This document shows, in pieces, positions 17,698-25,918 of a stretch of DNA of 64,000 bases. Under the pieces are notes generated by a model. The model was not told the DNA's origin. It did no database searches and saw only the letters and a list, made by a program, of their open reading frames with translations. A program made the position numbers and the translations under genes. Position 1 is the stretch's first letter, and each line of letters opens with the position of its first letter. The stretch is taken from contig NZ_JARXVD010000011.1 of the NCBI RefSeq assembly GCF_029892685.1, positions 124,001-188,000 on the forward strand. The letters run 5' to 3'. Source of the DNA: Mycobacterium sp. OTB74 (GTDB taxonomy: Bacteria > Actinomycetota > Actinomycetes > Mycobacteriales > Mycobacteriaceae).

Positions 17698-19233
17698 TCA
17701 CGCGGCAACCAACTCCCTGTGGACGTGGGCGAGAACGCGGGGCAGTTCTTCGATCCGGCGAATGCGCTGGGATCGCTTGGGCCCGAACACTTCCGGAAGG
17801 GGGTCGACCCGGACCGGACCGATGCCGATGTAGTACATGGCCACGCCGGCGTCGCACGCCTCCTCGACGGCATGGGCTGAGTCCGCCCAGGCGTAGCGCC
17901 CCTCGTATCCCTCGTCGGAGATCAGTCCGTCGCCGATCACGATGAGCTGCCGACGTTCGGACGGCTGGGCCAACAGCCGGCTGGTCAGATGACGCAGCGG
18001 CGCACCCAGTCTGGTGTATCCGCCGGTGGACAGGCCCAGCCCGCTGGGCGGGACGAAGCGCCGCTCCGGAAAGTCCTTCAGACAATTGACTTCGACGTGG
18101 TGCCGGGTGTTGCCGGTGAACACGAAGATGCCGTGCCGTTCTCGTGCCGAAGTCATGGCCCGGGACAAAGCATCGGCGCAGGCCAGCTCTAGTTTGAAGA
18201 TGCGGCCGCCGTGCACGCCCAGTGATGAGCTGCCGTCGAGCAGCAGTGCGGTGGTCACGTCGCGGCTGCTGGGCAGCAGTTCGCGGAACAGACGCGGTTC
18301 GTCCGCTTCGCCGGCAGAGACATCGATGTAGTGGTCCACATACTGTTCGACATCGAGGTCGGATCCGTCCTCCAGGCGGTTGCGCATCGCGCGATACGTG
18401 TTCTGCTCGAACCACTTCCGCACATCAATGGCAACAACCCCGCTACGTCGGTTGCCGCCGGAATGGGCTCGCTCCACCACAGCGACGTGGTCGGCCATGA
18501 ACGATTTCGTCCAGGCATTCCACTCGGGGTAAGGGATGCCGGGGCGATGCTCTGGCGTGACGTCGAGATCGTTGTCATGCGGCCGGCTCGCCGGAGGGAG
18601 ATTGGAGTTGCGGACGCCACCGTCGCCGCCGACCGGCACCGAGTACGGCCGTGGCAGCCGCTTCTGGCTGCTGGTCCACGGCATCCGCCCGAACGTCCGC
18701 CGCAACTTGTCCGAAAGCCCTTGTGGCACGGTGTACTGCCACGGCAGGCGGCCCAGCAGCGGATCGATCGCCAGGGGTTGCGACGAGCGTGCCAGCACGA
18801 TCGCGTGGTTGAGCATCTCGTTGACGTCCATGCCTGCTTCGGCCGGCTGGAGGGCAGGCAGCGTCCTGCACAGTTCGGCGACCAGTCCCGGCCATTGTTC
18901 GGCGACCCAGCCGAGCGCTACCCCTGCTTCGACAAGAGTGAGTGCGGCGAGTTCACGAGTCGACAGCTCGTTGATCCTGTAGTCGAGTAGGCGTTCCTTT
19001 GACGGTGAACATTGCAGCGCCACACCACATGTGAGCGTTCTGCGGGTCCAGTCCCGGCTCGGCGCGGGGTAGGGCACGTAGATGCTGTCGAGCTGACCGC
19101 TCAGGCTGAAGCCGCGCCGGTGCCCGGTGACCAAACGCACGCCAGTCCGGCGTCCATCGCTGAGTGCCATGGCGGTCACCGCGCAACTGCGTTCGATGGC
19201 CATGGCATCCGCATCAGAGGGTTCGGATGTCAT
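17698..19233 (-). CDS. NorD-like VWA-domain protein
   Basis: 511 residues. The long N-terminal part has no known fold signature. The C-terminal von Willebrand A domain begins near 325 with the MIDAS motif DGSSS (333-337), followed by a Thr in the GGYTRLG loop and the late Asp of IGDGLISD. This is the arrangement of NorD, CbbO-like and CoxE proteins that pair with MoxR ATPases to mature metal enzymes. It lies directly before its ATPase partner and four bases after the 34-residue peptide. Cytoplasmic or membrane-associated. Confidence 0.86.
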   Translation of the reverse strand: MTSEPSDADAMAIERSCAVTAMALSDGRRTGVRLVTGHRRGFSLSGQLDSIYVPYPAPSRDWTRRTLTCGVALQCSPSKERLLDYRINELSTRELAALTLVEAGVALGWVAEQWPGLVAELCRTLPALQPAEAGMDVNEMLNHAIVLARSSQPLAIDPLLGRLPWQYTVPQGLSDKLRRTFGRMPWTSSQKRLPRPYSVPVGGDGGVRNSNLPPASRPHDNDLDVTPEHRPGIPYPEWNAWTKSFMADHVAVVERAHSGGNRRSGVVAIDVRKWFEQNTYRAMRNRLEDGSDLDVEQYVDHYIDVSAGEADEPRLFRELLPSSRDVTTALLLDGSSSLGVHGGRIFKLELACADALSRAMTSARERHGIFVFTGNTRHHVEVNCLKDFPERRFVPPSGLGLSTGGYTRLGAPLRHLTSRLLAQPSERRQLIVIGDGLISDEGYEGRYAWADSAHAVEEACDAGVAMYYIGIGPVRVDPLPEVFGPKRSQRIRRIEELPRVLAHVHRELVAA

Positions 19234-19237
19234 CGGT

Positions 19238-19342
19238 TCAGAAAGTGCCGATGTTGGAAAACACCCAGTACCAGAACCAGATGATCAAACCCGTTCCGCC
19301 CCAAGCGGCAACGTAGCGGAGGATCTCCCAGATCCAGTCCAT
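19238..19342 (-). CDS. 34-residue Trp-rich membrane peptide
   Basis: MDWIWEILRYVAAWGG starts a 34-residue peptide with six Trp and one hydrophobic helix reaching WVFSNIGTF. AAAGGAC lies seven bases before the ATG, the gene follows TetR by 21 nt, and its stop is four bases before the VWA start codon. Composition and spacing argue for a real gene. Single-helix Trp-rich peptides of this size often are accessory subunits of respiratory or photosynthetic complexes; that is inference only. Confidence 0.7.
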   Translation of the reverse strand: MDWIWEILRYVAAWGGTGLIIWFWYWVFSNIGTF

Positions 19343-19363
19343 GTCAGAGTCCTTTCTCGGATG

Positions 19364-19966
19364 TCATCGGACTTCCAGTCCACGGAGGGCGGTGGCCACC
19401 AAACCGGCCAACATGGCGTCGCGGGTGTCAGTGTGTGACGTGGTGGTCAGTACCCCATAGATCCCCAGCAGGAAGAACGTGGCGCTAGACAACGCGTCGA
19501 CCTCCGGCGGCACCTTGCCGTCACCGCGAGCGCGTTCGATCTCGCGGACCAGCAGCACGATCAGCGGGTGATCGGTCCATTCATCGGTTCTCGGCCGGGT
19601 CGGCGAAAAATGAAGCGCGAGAAATTCTTTGAACAGCGATGGGCCGAGCCGACGCTCAAGGCCAGTGATCAGGTGCACGACATGATCGAGGGCGCTCGCC
19701 AAATCGTGTGTGCCGCCGAGGTAGCGGGCGAACTCCGAAGCCATCCGCGCTTCCTCCCGGACCTCCAATTCCAGAAGCACGTGTTCCTTGCTGGGGAAGT
19801 GGAAGAAGAACGTGCCGTGCGCCACCCCGGCGGCGTTCACAATCGCACCGATATCGGCGTGCGCCATGCCCGATGATGTGAACTCGGCGATGGCGGCACC
19901 GAGTATGCGTTCCCGGGTCTGCAACCGGCGCAACTCGCGCGCCGACTGTCTGACCTGTGCGGTCAC
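19364..19966 (-). CDS. TetR family regulator, copy 1
   Basis: 200 residues. The TetR helix-turn-helix occupies about residues 15-62 with GVAHGTFFFHFPSKEHVL. GTG at 19966 has AAGGAGG upstream. It lies inside the operon between the second 5-TM gene and the 34-residue peptide, so it probably controls the operon. A homologue (copy 2) at 22372-22980 shares most of the N-terminal half and the ERRLG..LF..FLALHFS stretch, so the two may read the same palindromes near 20759 and 20988. Confidence 0.88.
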   Translation of the reverse strand: MTAQVRQSARELRRLQTRERILGAAIAEFTSSGMAHADIGAIVNAAGVAHGTFFFHFPSKEHVLLELEVREEARMASEFARYLGGTHDLASALDHVVHLITGLERRLGPSLFKEFLALHFSPTRPRTDEWTDHPLIVLLVREIERARGDGKVPPEVDALSSATFFLLGIYGVLTTTSHTDTRDAMLAGLVATALRGLEVR

Positions 19967-20022
19967 ATTAGGCCTCCTTGCCGCGCTCTAGGGTCGGTTA
20001 TCACTGAGTCAAGTCATTGATA

Positions 20023-20694
20023 TCAGTCGGTGAATATCTCCCGATTGACCGAATGCAGGTACGGGATCGCGAGAAACGGGGTGATGTAGAAGATGTCGTA
20101 GAGCCACCAACCCACGACAGGCAGCACCACCCCGGCGAATCGGACATCGGCGAACATGGTCATGTTGAACACGTAGACACACCAGATGACGACACCCATC
20201 CAGCAGGTGACCACCATGTACTGATGGCCCCAACGCTTCATCTGCAGGAACCCGATCCCCGCGGCGATCCGCATGGTGAACACGGTGAGAATCATGCCGA
20301 CCTCCATGGCCTTCTCACCCGGGCCTGATGCGCCGCCTATCCACAGTTCGTTGTAGTGCCAGAAGTAGCCCGCGTCGAACATATTTCCCCAGCCGTTCAA
20401 CAGGACTCGGGCAAGAATGGTGTGGTTGGCGAAGGTGTCCAGCGACCAACCGACTGTGTTGATGGCGGCATCGATGATCACCAGATAGCCGATCAAGGTC
20501 ACCAACGTCGGACGCACGTTCAACCCGTCGCGCTGCGCCTTGCGCAGCAGCCACAAACCGCGCAGGAACAATGGCAGACCAAAGACGCCGAGTGCAGCGG
20601 TGCCTATCAACAGACTGCCGGAGACCAGCCACTTGTCCGCCTGTCTTTGGGCCAGCCGCGAGGTCTCCTCATGCTCATCGAGCCCGATCGCCAT
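20023..20694 (-). CDS. five-TM membrane protein, copy 2
   Basis: 223 residues, homologous along its length to copy 1 at 16036-16722. [25 protein letters not shown] and VNREIF are identical. Divergence is mostly in the first two helices. ATG at 20694 aligns with the paralogue; a GTG at 20754 would add 20 Arg/Pro-rich residues and would start five bases from the palindromic operator. First gene of the operon; TetR copy 1 starts 56 nt after its stop, and that gap holds an imperfect dyad (ACTGAGTCA ... TATCAGT). Confidence 0.82.
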   Translation of the reverse strand: MAIGLDEHEETSRLAQRQADKWLVSGSLLIGTAALGVFGLPLFLRGLWLLRKAQRDGLNVRPTLVTLIGYLVIIDAAINTVGWSLDTFANHTILARVLLNGWGNMFDAGYFWHYNELWIGGASGPGEKAMEVGMILTVFTMRIAAGIGFLQMKRWGHQYMVVTCWMGVVIWCVYVFNMTMFADVRFAGVVLPVVGWWLYDIFYITPFLAIPYLHSVNREIFTD

Positions 20695-20758
20695 CCCATC
20701 CGCCGCCGGCGCGCGGCGATGGTCGCGGCCAGGTTCGGGGGCCAGCAATCTCACAATT

Positions 20759-20774
20759 ACTGACTATAGTCAGT
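20759..20774. promoter_or_regulatory. perfect 16-bp palindromic operator
   Basis: ACTGACTATAGTCAGT is a perfect palindrome just upstream of the first gene of the operon. Its 12-bp core recurs nearly unchanged (TGACTGTAGTCA) at 20988-20999 upstream of the divergent DapB-like gene. Size and symmetry fit a TetR dimer; the two TetR homologues nearby are the likely readers. Confidence 0.65.
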
Positions 20775-20984
20775 GAGTGCGGCAAGTCAATGCCCTCATC
20801 GCCGCCGCCCACGCGCCAGCCCAGCCGCGAAGCACTCCTGCCCGCTTTGGGTTGCAAACACATTCCTCGGCAAGGGTTCTAGGTGGATTCAGCTGAGCTC
20901 AACCTCGATGCGTTGAATTCCAGGCCAGCGTGCGGAACACCCTTTTACCCTATTTCAACTGTGCTGCAACATATTTGAATGGAT

Positions 20985-21003
20985 TATTGACTGTAGTCAG
21001 CAA
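20985..21003. promoter_or_regulatory. second copy of the palindromic operator
   Basis: TGACTGTAGTCA at 20988-20999 differs by one base from the core of the perfect palindrome at 20759-20774. It lies about 195 nt upstream of the plus-strand DapB-like gene. The 420-base divergent region 20775-21194 otherwise holds no supported gene. Confidence 0.55.
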
Positions 21004-21194
21004 CTCCTGATAGGCATACACGGCGTCGGCGGAGGGAATCGGCATGACACCGGAACGGTTCAACGGCAGGATGTGCGTGCCCCCATCAACACGCGACTGC
21101 TGCAACTCCAGATCCGTCTTCCATGTCGACGGTGGCATCGATTCGAACTATTCGCCGCTCCCCTTCCCCGACAAGTGATCAGGATCGAACGACT

Positions 21195-22268
21195 ATGCGC
21201 AGAGTTGTCCAGTTTTCTACCGGAAACGTCGGCCAGTACTCATTACGGATGCTCATCGGCCGGCCCGATCTCGAACTGATCGGCGTACACGCCGCCAATC
21301 CCGCCAAAATCGGGCGAGACGCCGCCGAACTGTGCGGACTGACCGATCCCACCGGCGTGCTGGCAACCGACGACATCGACGCATTGATCGCCCTTGAGCC
21401 GGACTGCGTGGTCTATACGGCGCAGGGCGAGACCCGACCGATGGAAGCCATCGAACAGATGGCCAAATTCCTTGCCGCCGGCATCAACGTTGCCGCAACC
21501 TCCATGGTCTGGCTGGTCGCGCCGCAGCACGCTGATGATTGGCTACGCGTACCCCTGGAGCAAGCGTGCGAAGCCGGCAATGCCTCGCTCTATGTCAACG
21601 GCATCGACCCCGGCTACTCAGGTGACACCGAGGTGCACGCCGCGTTGAGCCTGACGGGCAGAGTCCAGTCGATCACCGTGCAGGAAATCCTCGACTACGG
21701 AAACTACGACGACTACGAGTTCACTGGAAAATCAATGGGTTTCGGCATGGCCGCCGACGAGGGAACACCGATGCTGTTCATTCCCGGTGTGATCGCCGGT
21801 ATGTGGGGCGGTCCGGTGCGGAACCTGGCCCAACAACTCGGAGTGGAACTCGACGAGGTCCGGCAGCGGAGTGAAGGCTGGTACGCAACGGAGCGGATCG
21901 AATGCGCCATGTGCACGGTCGAGCCAGGACAGCTGGCAGCGGTGCGGTTCGCGGTCGAGGGTGTGCGTGACGGAGCGCCGTTGATCACGTTGGAGCACAT
22001 AAATCGACTGACCCCGGCATCGGGCCCGGAATGGGACTATCCGCCAACCGGACAACCGGGTGTACACCGCGTCGTGGTGCAGGGCGATCCGCGGGTGGAG
22101 CTCAACACTCATGTGTCATATCCACGGCTGGACACGACCGCTGCCGGTTGCATGTCCACCGCTGCACGCGTAGTAAATGCGATCGACTGGATCTGTCGTG
22201 CACCCAAAGGACTGATCTCGGTGGAACAAATACCGATCAGCGAAACGATCCGCGGATTGGTGTGGTGA
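21195..22268 (+). CDS. DapB-like NAD(P)H-dependent dehydrogenase, second copy
   Basis: 357 residues. The start MRRVVQFSTGNVGQYSLRML carries the Rossmann motif of the same family as 13346-14395 and the two share architecture: YTAQGETRP for substrate loop, VNGIDPGYSGD in the central domain and a C-terminal AINAIDW-type end (VVNAIDW). ATG at 21195 is chosen over one 24 codons upstream since homologues begin at this Met and an AGGA lies upstream. Divergent from the operon and probably under the same palindromic operator. Confidence 0.78.
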   Translation: MRRVVQFSTGNVGQYSLRMLIGRPDLELIGVHAANPAKIGRDAAELCGLTDPTGVLATDDIDALIALEPDCVVYTAQGETRPMEAIEQMAKFLAAGINVAATSMVWLVAPQHADDWLRVPLEQACEAGNASLYVNGIDPGYSGDTEVHAALSLTGRVQSITVQEILDYGNYDDYEFTGKSMGFGMAADEGTPMLFIPGVIAGMWGGPVRNLAQQLGVELDEVRQRSEGWYATERIECAMCTVEPGQLAAVRFAVEGVRDGAPLITLEHINRLTPASGPEWDYPPTGQPGVHRVVVQGDPRVELNTHVSYPRLDTTAAGCMSTAARVVNAIDWICRAPKGLISVEQIPISETIRGLVW

Positions 22269-22361
22269 CCGCCAACCCCGGTCGTCACCTGGGCACGCAA
22301 ACCATGGCCAACCAAACGCGTTGAACTGCAACAGTATTGAATAAACGGGCCACAAACGGCA

Positions 22362-22382
22362 CCCTGCCCCATCAGGGCAGGG
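22362..22382. terminator. hairpin between convergent genes
   Basis: A perfect 8-bp stem CCCTGCCC/GGGCAGGG with a 5-nt loop lies between the plus-strand DapB-like gene and the minus-strand TetR copy 2, overlapping the last codons of the latter. No T-run follows on the plus strand, so terminator function is probable but not certain. Confidence 0.45.
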
Positions 22383-22980
22383 CCGGGCCCATACTGCGCA
22401 GCGCCCGTGTCAGGTAGTCATCGACAGTCCCCTGCCGGCCTGGCCAGTCCGATGTCGTGATCAGCAGCGCGTAAAGACCCAGCAGGAAAAAGACCGCACA
22501 ATTCATCGGGTTTATCGTGGGGTCAGTTTCGCCACGAGTACGCGCACCCTCGATTTGTTGGGCGACCAGAACGATAACTGGATGATCGTCACCGTCTTCC
22601 TGCGGTGGACGATTTTGCGAAAAATGTAGAGCCAGAAAGTCATTGAACAGCGACTGACCCAGCCGCCGCTCCAGCCCCATCACCGACTTCGCTGCTTGAT
22701 CGAGCACCTCGGCAAGGCTTCGAGGCTGTCGCAGGTACTGTGCGAGCGTTTTGGCGATCCGTTCTTCTTCGCGCCGCTCAAGTTCAAACAGGACGTGTTC
22801 CTTTGTCGGAAAATGGAAGTAGAACGTCCCGTGTGCCACACCGGCCGCAGCGACGATGGCGCCGACATCGGCCGCTGCCATTCCCGCGCGCTTGAACTCG
22901 GCAATAGCTGCCCCTAGCAGTCGTTCGCGCGTCTGTATACGTCTAGCGTCACGCGCCGACAATCCCTCTGTTAGGGCCAT
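22372..22980 (-). CDS. TetR family regulator, copy 2
   Basis: 202 residues. Helix-turn-helix with GVAHGTFYFHFPTKEHVLFEL (here described in two parts: GVAHGTFYFHF and PTKEHVL) near residues 45-65. Strong similarity to TetR copy 1 at 19364-19966, including TRERLLGAAIAEF and ERRLGQSLF. ATG at 22980. It closes the duplicated block formed by the DapB-like, TetR and 5-TM families. A separate operator for it was not recognised upstream; it may share the TGACTATAGTCA sites. Confidence 0.86.
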   Translation of the reverse strand: MALTEGLSARDARRIQTRERLLGAAIAEFKRAGMAAADVGAIVAAAGVAHGTFYFHFPTKEHVLFELERREEERIAKTLAQYLRQPRSLAEVLDQAAKSVMGLERRLGQSLFNDFLALHFSQNRPPQEDGDDHPVIVLVAQQIEGARTRGETDPTINPMNCAVFFLLGLYALLITTSDWPGRQGTVDDYLTRALRSMGPALP

Positions 22981-23092
22981 CCCAGCTCTCTAAGCTCCTT
23001 TAGGTCAACCGTCCGCCTCCTGCACACGATACTGGCTCAGGGATCTGCTCTATGGGTAGGTGACCGCGGCTTCGCGCCCTCCGGAACGCGGG

Positions 23093-25552
23093 TCAGTAGT
23101 CTTTGCCCGCGGTGAAGCGGGCGTGCAGCTTGGCCTCCTCATCGGGGTTCAAGCCGGATTCGCCGATCTCGAACTCGATGCGGTCGATCTTTCCCTGGAA
23201 CGCGAATGGCGGCTTGTAGCTCATGCTGACCGGCGACCCGGTGTCGACGCCAACTCCGAAGGTATCGAGGCCGAACCGTGCCGCCACGGTCTTTTCGATG
23301 CGCTTGCGATCGACCTCGGCACCGTTCACCAGCAGGATGGCCTCGCCACCCTTGCCACCGCCGCCACCGTCGTACAGGAAGTCGAACGTCACGGTCGACG
23401 CACCCTCCGGGAGCGCGGCCTTGCCCGACAGCACGGTGCGTTCGCGGTCGAACCAGTTGTACTCGTAGTGCGGTATGCCGTTCTGTACGTAGAGGACGAA
23501 TCCGGACGAGATACCGCCGATGGCACAGAGCACTCCGTCGCCGCGTTGAGCGATATGCGCAGTGATGCGGTGGGTGCGGTTCTTGGTGTTGGGAGCGGCA
23601 GTTTCGGCCAGCCTGATGGCACCCGGGTAGTAGACAAAGTGCCACCGGTTCGGATCCGCTCCACCCGGCGGTGGCTTCGGAACCGTGAGCCGGGCCGAAC
23701 CGCGATCGTCAAACGGATAGACGCCGTACTTTTCGGCTTCCTCGTCGAATAGCTTTTTGAGTTCGTCGAGTTTGTCGGGGTGTTGCTTGGCGAGGTCGTG
23801 GTTTTCGCTGAAGTCCTCGTCCAAGTGGTACAGCTCCCAACGGTCGTTCTCCCAGTGACCGGGTGCGTAGTCCTGCCGCCAAGGAAATGTGTGCTGAGCA
23901 CACGCGATCCAGCCGTTGTCGTAGATCGCACGATTGGTGAAAATCTCGAAGTACTGGCGCTGGCGAACGGGCTTGGCGCCGGCATCGGCAAATGTCGAGC
24001 GGATCGACACCCCGTCCATCGGCTTCTGCTTGATGCCGTTCACGGTGTCGGGGGCAGGAATCCCCGCGACATCGAGGATGGTCGGGACCAAGTCGATGAG
24101 GTGGGTGAACTGCGAGCGCACGACCCCCTTGTCGGTGATGTGCGCCGGCCACGACACCACCATCGGGTTGCGAGAACCACCAAGGTGGGACGCTACCTGT
24201 TTGACCCATTGAAAGGGTGCATTGCCGGCCCACGCCCAGCCGAGCGGATAGTGGGGTTCAGTTGTGGGATCGCCGATCTGGTCGATGCGCGCCAGGTTCT
24301 CTTGGAGCGATGCCTCCAACCCGCTGAGGTTCATGATCTCGTTGATGGTGCCGGTCAGGCCACCTTCCGAGCTTGCCCCGTTGTCCCCCACGATGTAGAT
24401 CACCATGGTGTTCTCGGCGTCCGGCAGGGCCTTGATCGTGGCAAGGAGGCGGCCGATCTCGTGGTCGGCGAAGGCCATGTAGCCCGCGTAGTTCTCCATG
24501 AATCGCGCGTAGAGCCGCCGCTCGTCAGCGCTCAGCGAATCCCAGGCCAGGCACCAGTCGGGCCGCGGGGTGTTCTCCGCCTCGGGCGGGATGACACCCA
24601 ATTTCCGTTGGCGCTGCACCGTTTCCTCGCGAACGGCATCCCAACCACGGTCGAACTGCCCAGTGAACCGCTCGCGCCACTGCGCGGCTACCTGATGCGG
24701 AGCGTGCATCGCACCCGGCGCGAAGTACATGAGCACCGGCTTGTCGGGGTTCACCGATTTGCTGTACTGCAGCCAGTTGATGGCCCGGTCGGTAATGTCG
24801 GTCATGAAGTGATAGCCCTCTTCGGGCGACTTATCGGGCTCGACCGCGACAGTGTTCTCGAAGAGCACGGGGTAGTACTGGTTGGTCTCGCCGCCGATGA
24901 ACCCGTAGAAGTAGTCGAAGCCCAGACCGGTCGGCCAGCGGTCGAACGGGCCGACGACGCTCGACTCCCAGTCCGGAGTGTTGTGGTTCTTCCCGAACCA
25001 CGAGGTGTTGTAGCCGTTCTCCTTGAGAATCTTGCCGATGGTGGCCGTCGACTTCGGCAGCATCGTGGTATAGCTGGGGAATCCGGTCGCCCACTCGGCG
25101 AGAAAACCCGACCCGCAGTTGTGATGGTTCCGGCCGGTGAGCAGCGCTGCCCGCGATGGCCCGCAGATGGCTGTGGTGTGAAAGCGGTTGTACTTCAGTC
25201 CGTTTGCGGCAAGTTCGTCCAGAGCCGGTGTCGGGACGGGTCCGCCGAACGTGCCGACCTGACCGAAGCCGACGTCGTCGAGCAGCACGATGACGACATT
25301 CGGCGCACCCTGCGGCGGCTTGGGAAGCTCGGGCCACGCCTCCTTGGAGTCCTGGTAGGTCTTGCCGATCTTCCCGGTGAACGGCGGGTCGTTCATGGGA
25401 AGTGCGGTCCGATCCGGGTTCGCCGGCGAAGGCCCTGGGGGCGCTGCTTTTTCCTCGTGTGAGCACGACGCGAGAGCAGCACCGGCGGCGACCGAAGCGG
25501 CGGCCAGTCCCGCGCTGCGCAGCGCCGAACGTCGGGATACGTCGAAATCCAT
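23093..25552 (-). CDS. arylsulfatase, exported lipoprotein
   Basis: 819 residues. The N-terminus has a Tat-like SRRSALRSAG followed by a hydrophobic run and a lipobox LASC (Cys30), so it is probably folded in the cytoplasm and anchored outside. The sulfatase signature ICGPSRAALLTGR places the formylglycine Cys at 130; metal ligands DDVGFG lie at 92-97. Members hydrolyse sulfate esters. Length and layout match mycobacterial AtsD-type sulfatases. Its substrate is unknown. A broken homologue lies at 27834-30200, and a Rieske oxygenase gene lies between them. Confidence 0.9.
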   Translation of the reverse strand: MDFDVSRRSALRSAGLAAASVAAGAALASCSHEEKAAPPGPSPANPDRTALPMNDPPFTGKIGKTYQDSKEAWPELPKPPQGAPNVVIVLLDDVGFGQVGTFGGPVPTPALDELAANGLKYNRFHTTAICGPSRAALLTGRNHHNCGSGFLAEWATGFPSYTTMLPKSTATIGKILKENGYNTSWFGKNHNTPDWESSVVGPFDRWPTGLGFDYFYGFIGGETNQYYPVLFENTVAVEPDKSPEEGYHFMTDITDRAINWLQYSKSVNPDKPVLMYFAPGAMHAPHQVAAQWRERFTGQFDRGWDAVREETVQRQRKLGVIPPEAENTPRPDWCLAWDSLSADERRLYARFMENYAGYMAFADHEIGRLLATIKALPDAENTMVIYIVGDNGASSEGGLTGTINEIMNLSGLEASLQENLARIDQIGDPTTEPHYPLGWAWAGNAPFQWVKQVASHLGGSRNPMVVSWPAHITDKGVVRSQFTHLIDLVPTILDVAGIPAPDTVNGIKQKPMDGVSIRSTFADAGAKPVRQRQYFEIFTNRAIYDNGWIACAQHTFPWRQDYAPGHWENDRWELYHLDEDFSENHDLAKQHPDKLDELKKLFDEEAEKYGVYPFDDRGSARLTVPKPPPGGADPNRWHFVYYPGAIRLAETAAPNTKNRTHRITAHIAQRGDGVLCAIGGISSGFVLYVQNGIPHYEYNWFDRERTVLSGKAALPEGASTVTFDFLYDGGGGGKGGEAILLVNGAEVDRKRIEKTVAARFGLDTFGVGVDTGSPVSMSYKPPFAFQGKIDRIEFEIGESGLNPDEEAKLHARFTAGKDY

Positions 25553-25918
25553 GACTTATGCCTCCCTGTCGAACTCGCTTATTGAAACCGTGTACGACCC
25601 GCCCAACTCATAAGCTACCCACTCGAAGACGATCTAGTCAGCAACGCCAGAAATCGACCCGACGCGCCGCAATGACTGCGCGACAGCGAACGCTTCTGTG
25701 GGCCAAAGGTATTGGCCGCATCGTGATGCGTCGCGGCTCTCGCGGCACATGCAAATCTCAATTCGTCGCCCTCGAGATGCGGCGTGCTCAGGGTGAACCT
25801 GAAATGGGTTGGAGACAAAGAATTCGACGGCTATCCAACTATCCGCCGCAGTACCTGCTGCCAACGCCGAGCTATCCGAATCAACTGCCACAACAGTGGT
25901 GGCGTGGCTAGCTGTGAG
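25553..25918. other. gene-free stretch
   Basis: About 365 bases between the arylsulfatase start and the Rieske oxygenase stop hold no credible gene. The sulfatase promoter should lie here. ORFs on both strands have Arg/Ser/Thr-rich shadow composition. Confidence 0.4.

Noticed and set aside
16036-20694. 5-TM proteins as copper membrane monooxygenase subunits (PmoA/PmoC-like)
   Set aside because: Topology is loosely similar but the characteristic ligand motifs of those subunits were not found; kept only as a hypothesis to test.
23780-25462. 560-codon plus-strand ORF antisense to the arylsulfatase
   Set aside because: Arg/Val-rich shadow of a GC-rich gene; the minus strand has the sulfatase signature, signal peptide and start.
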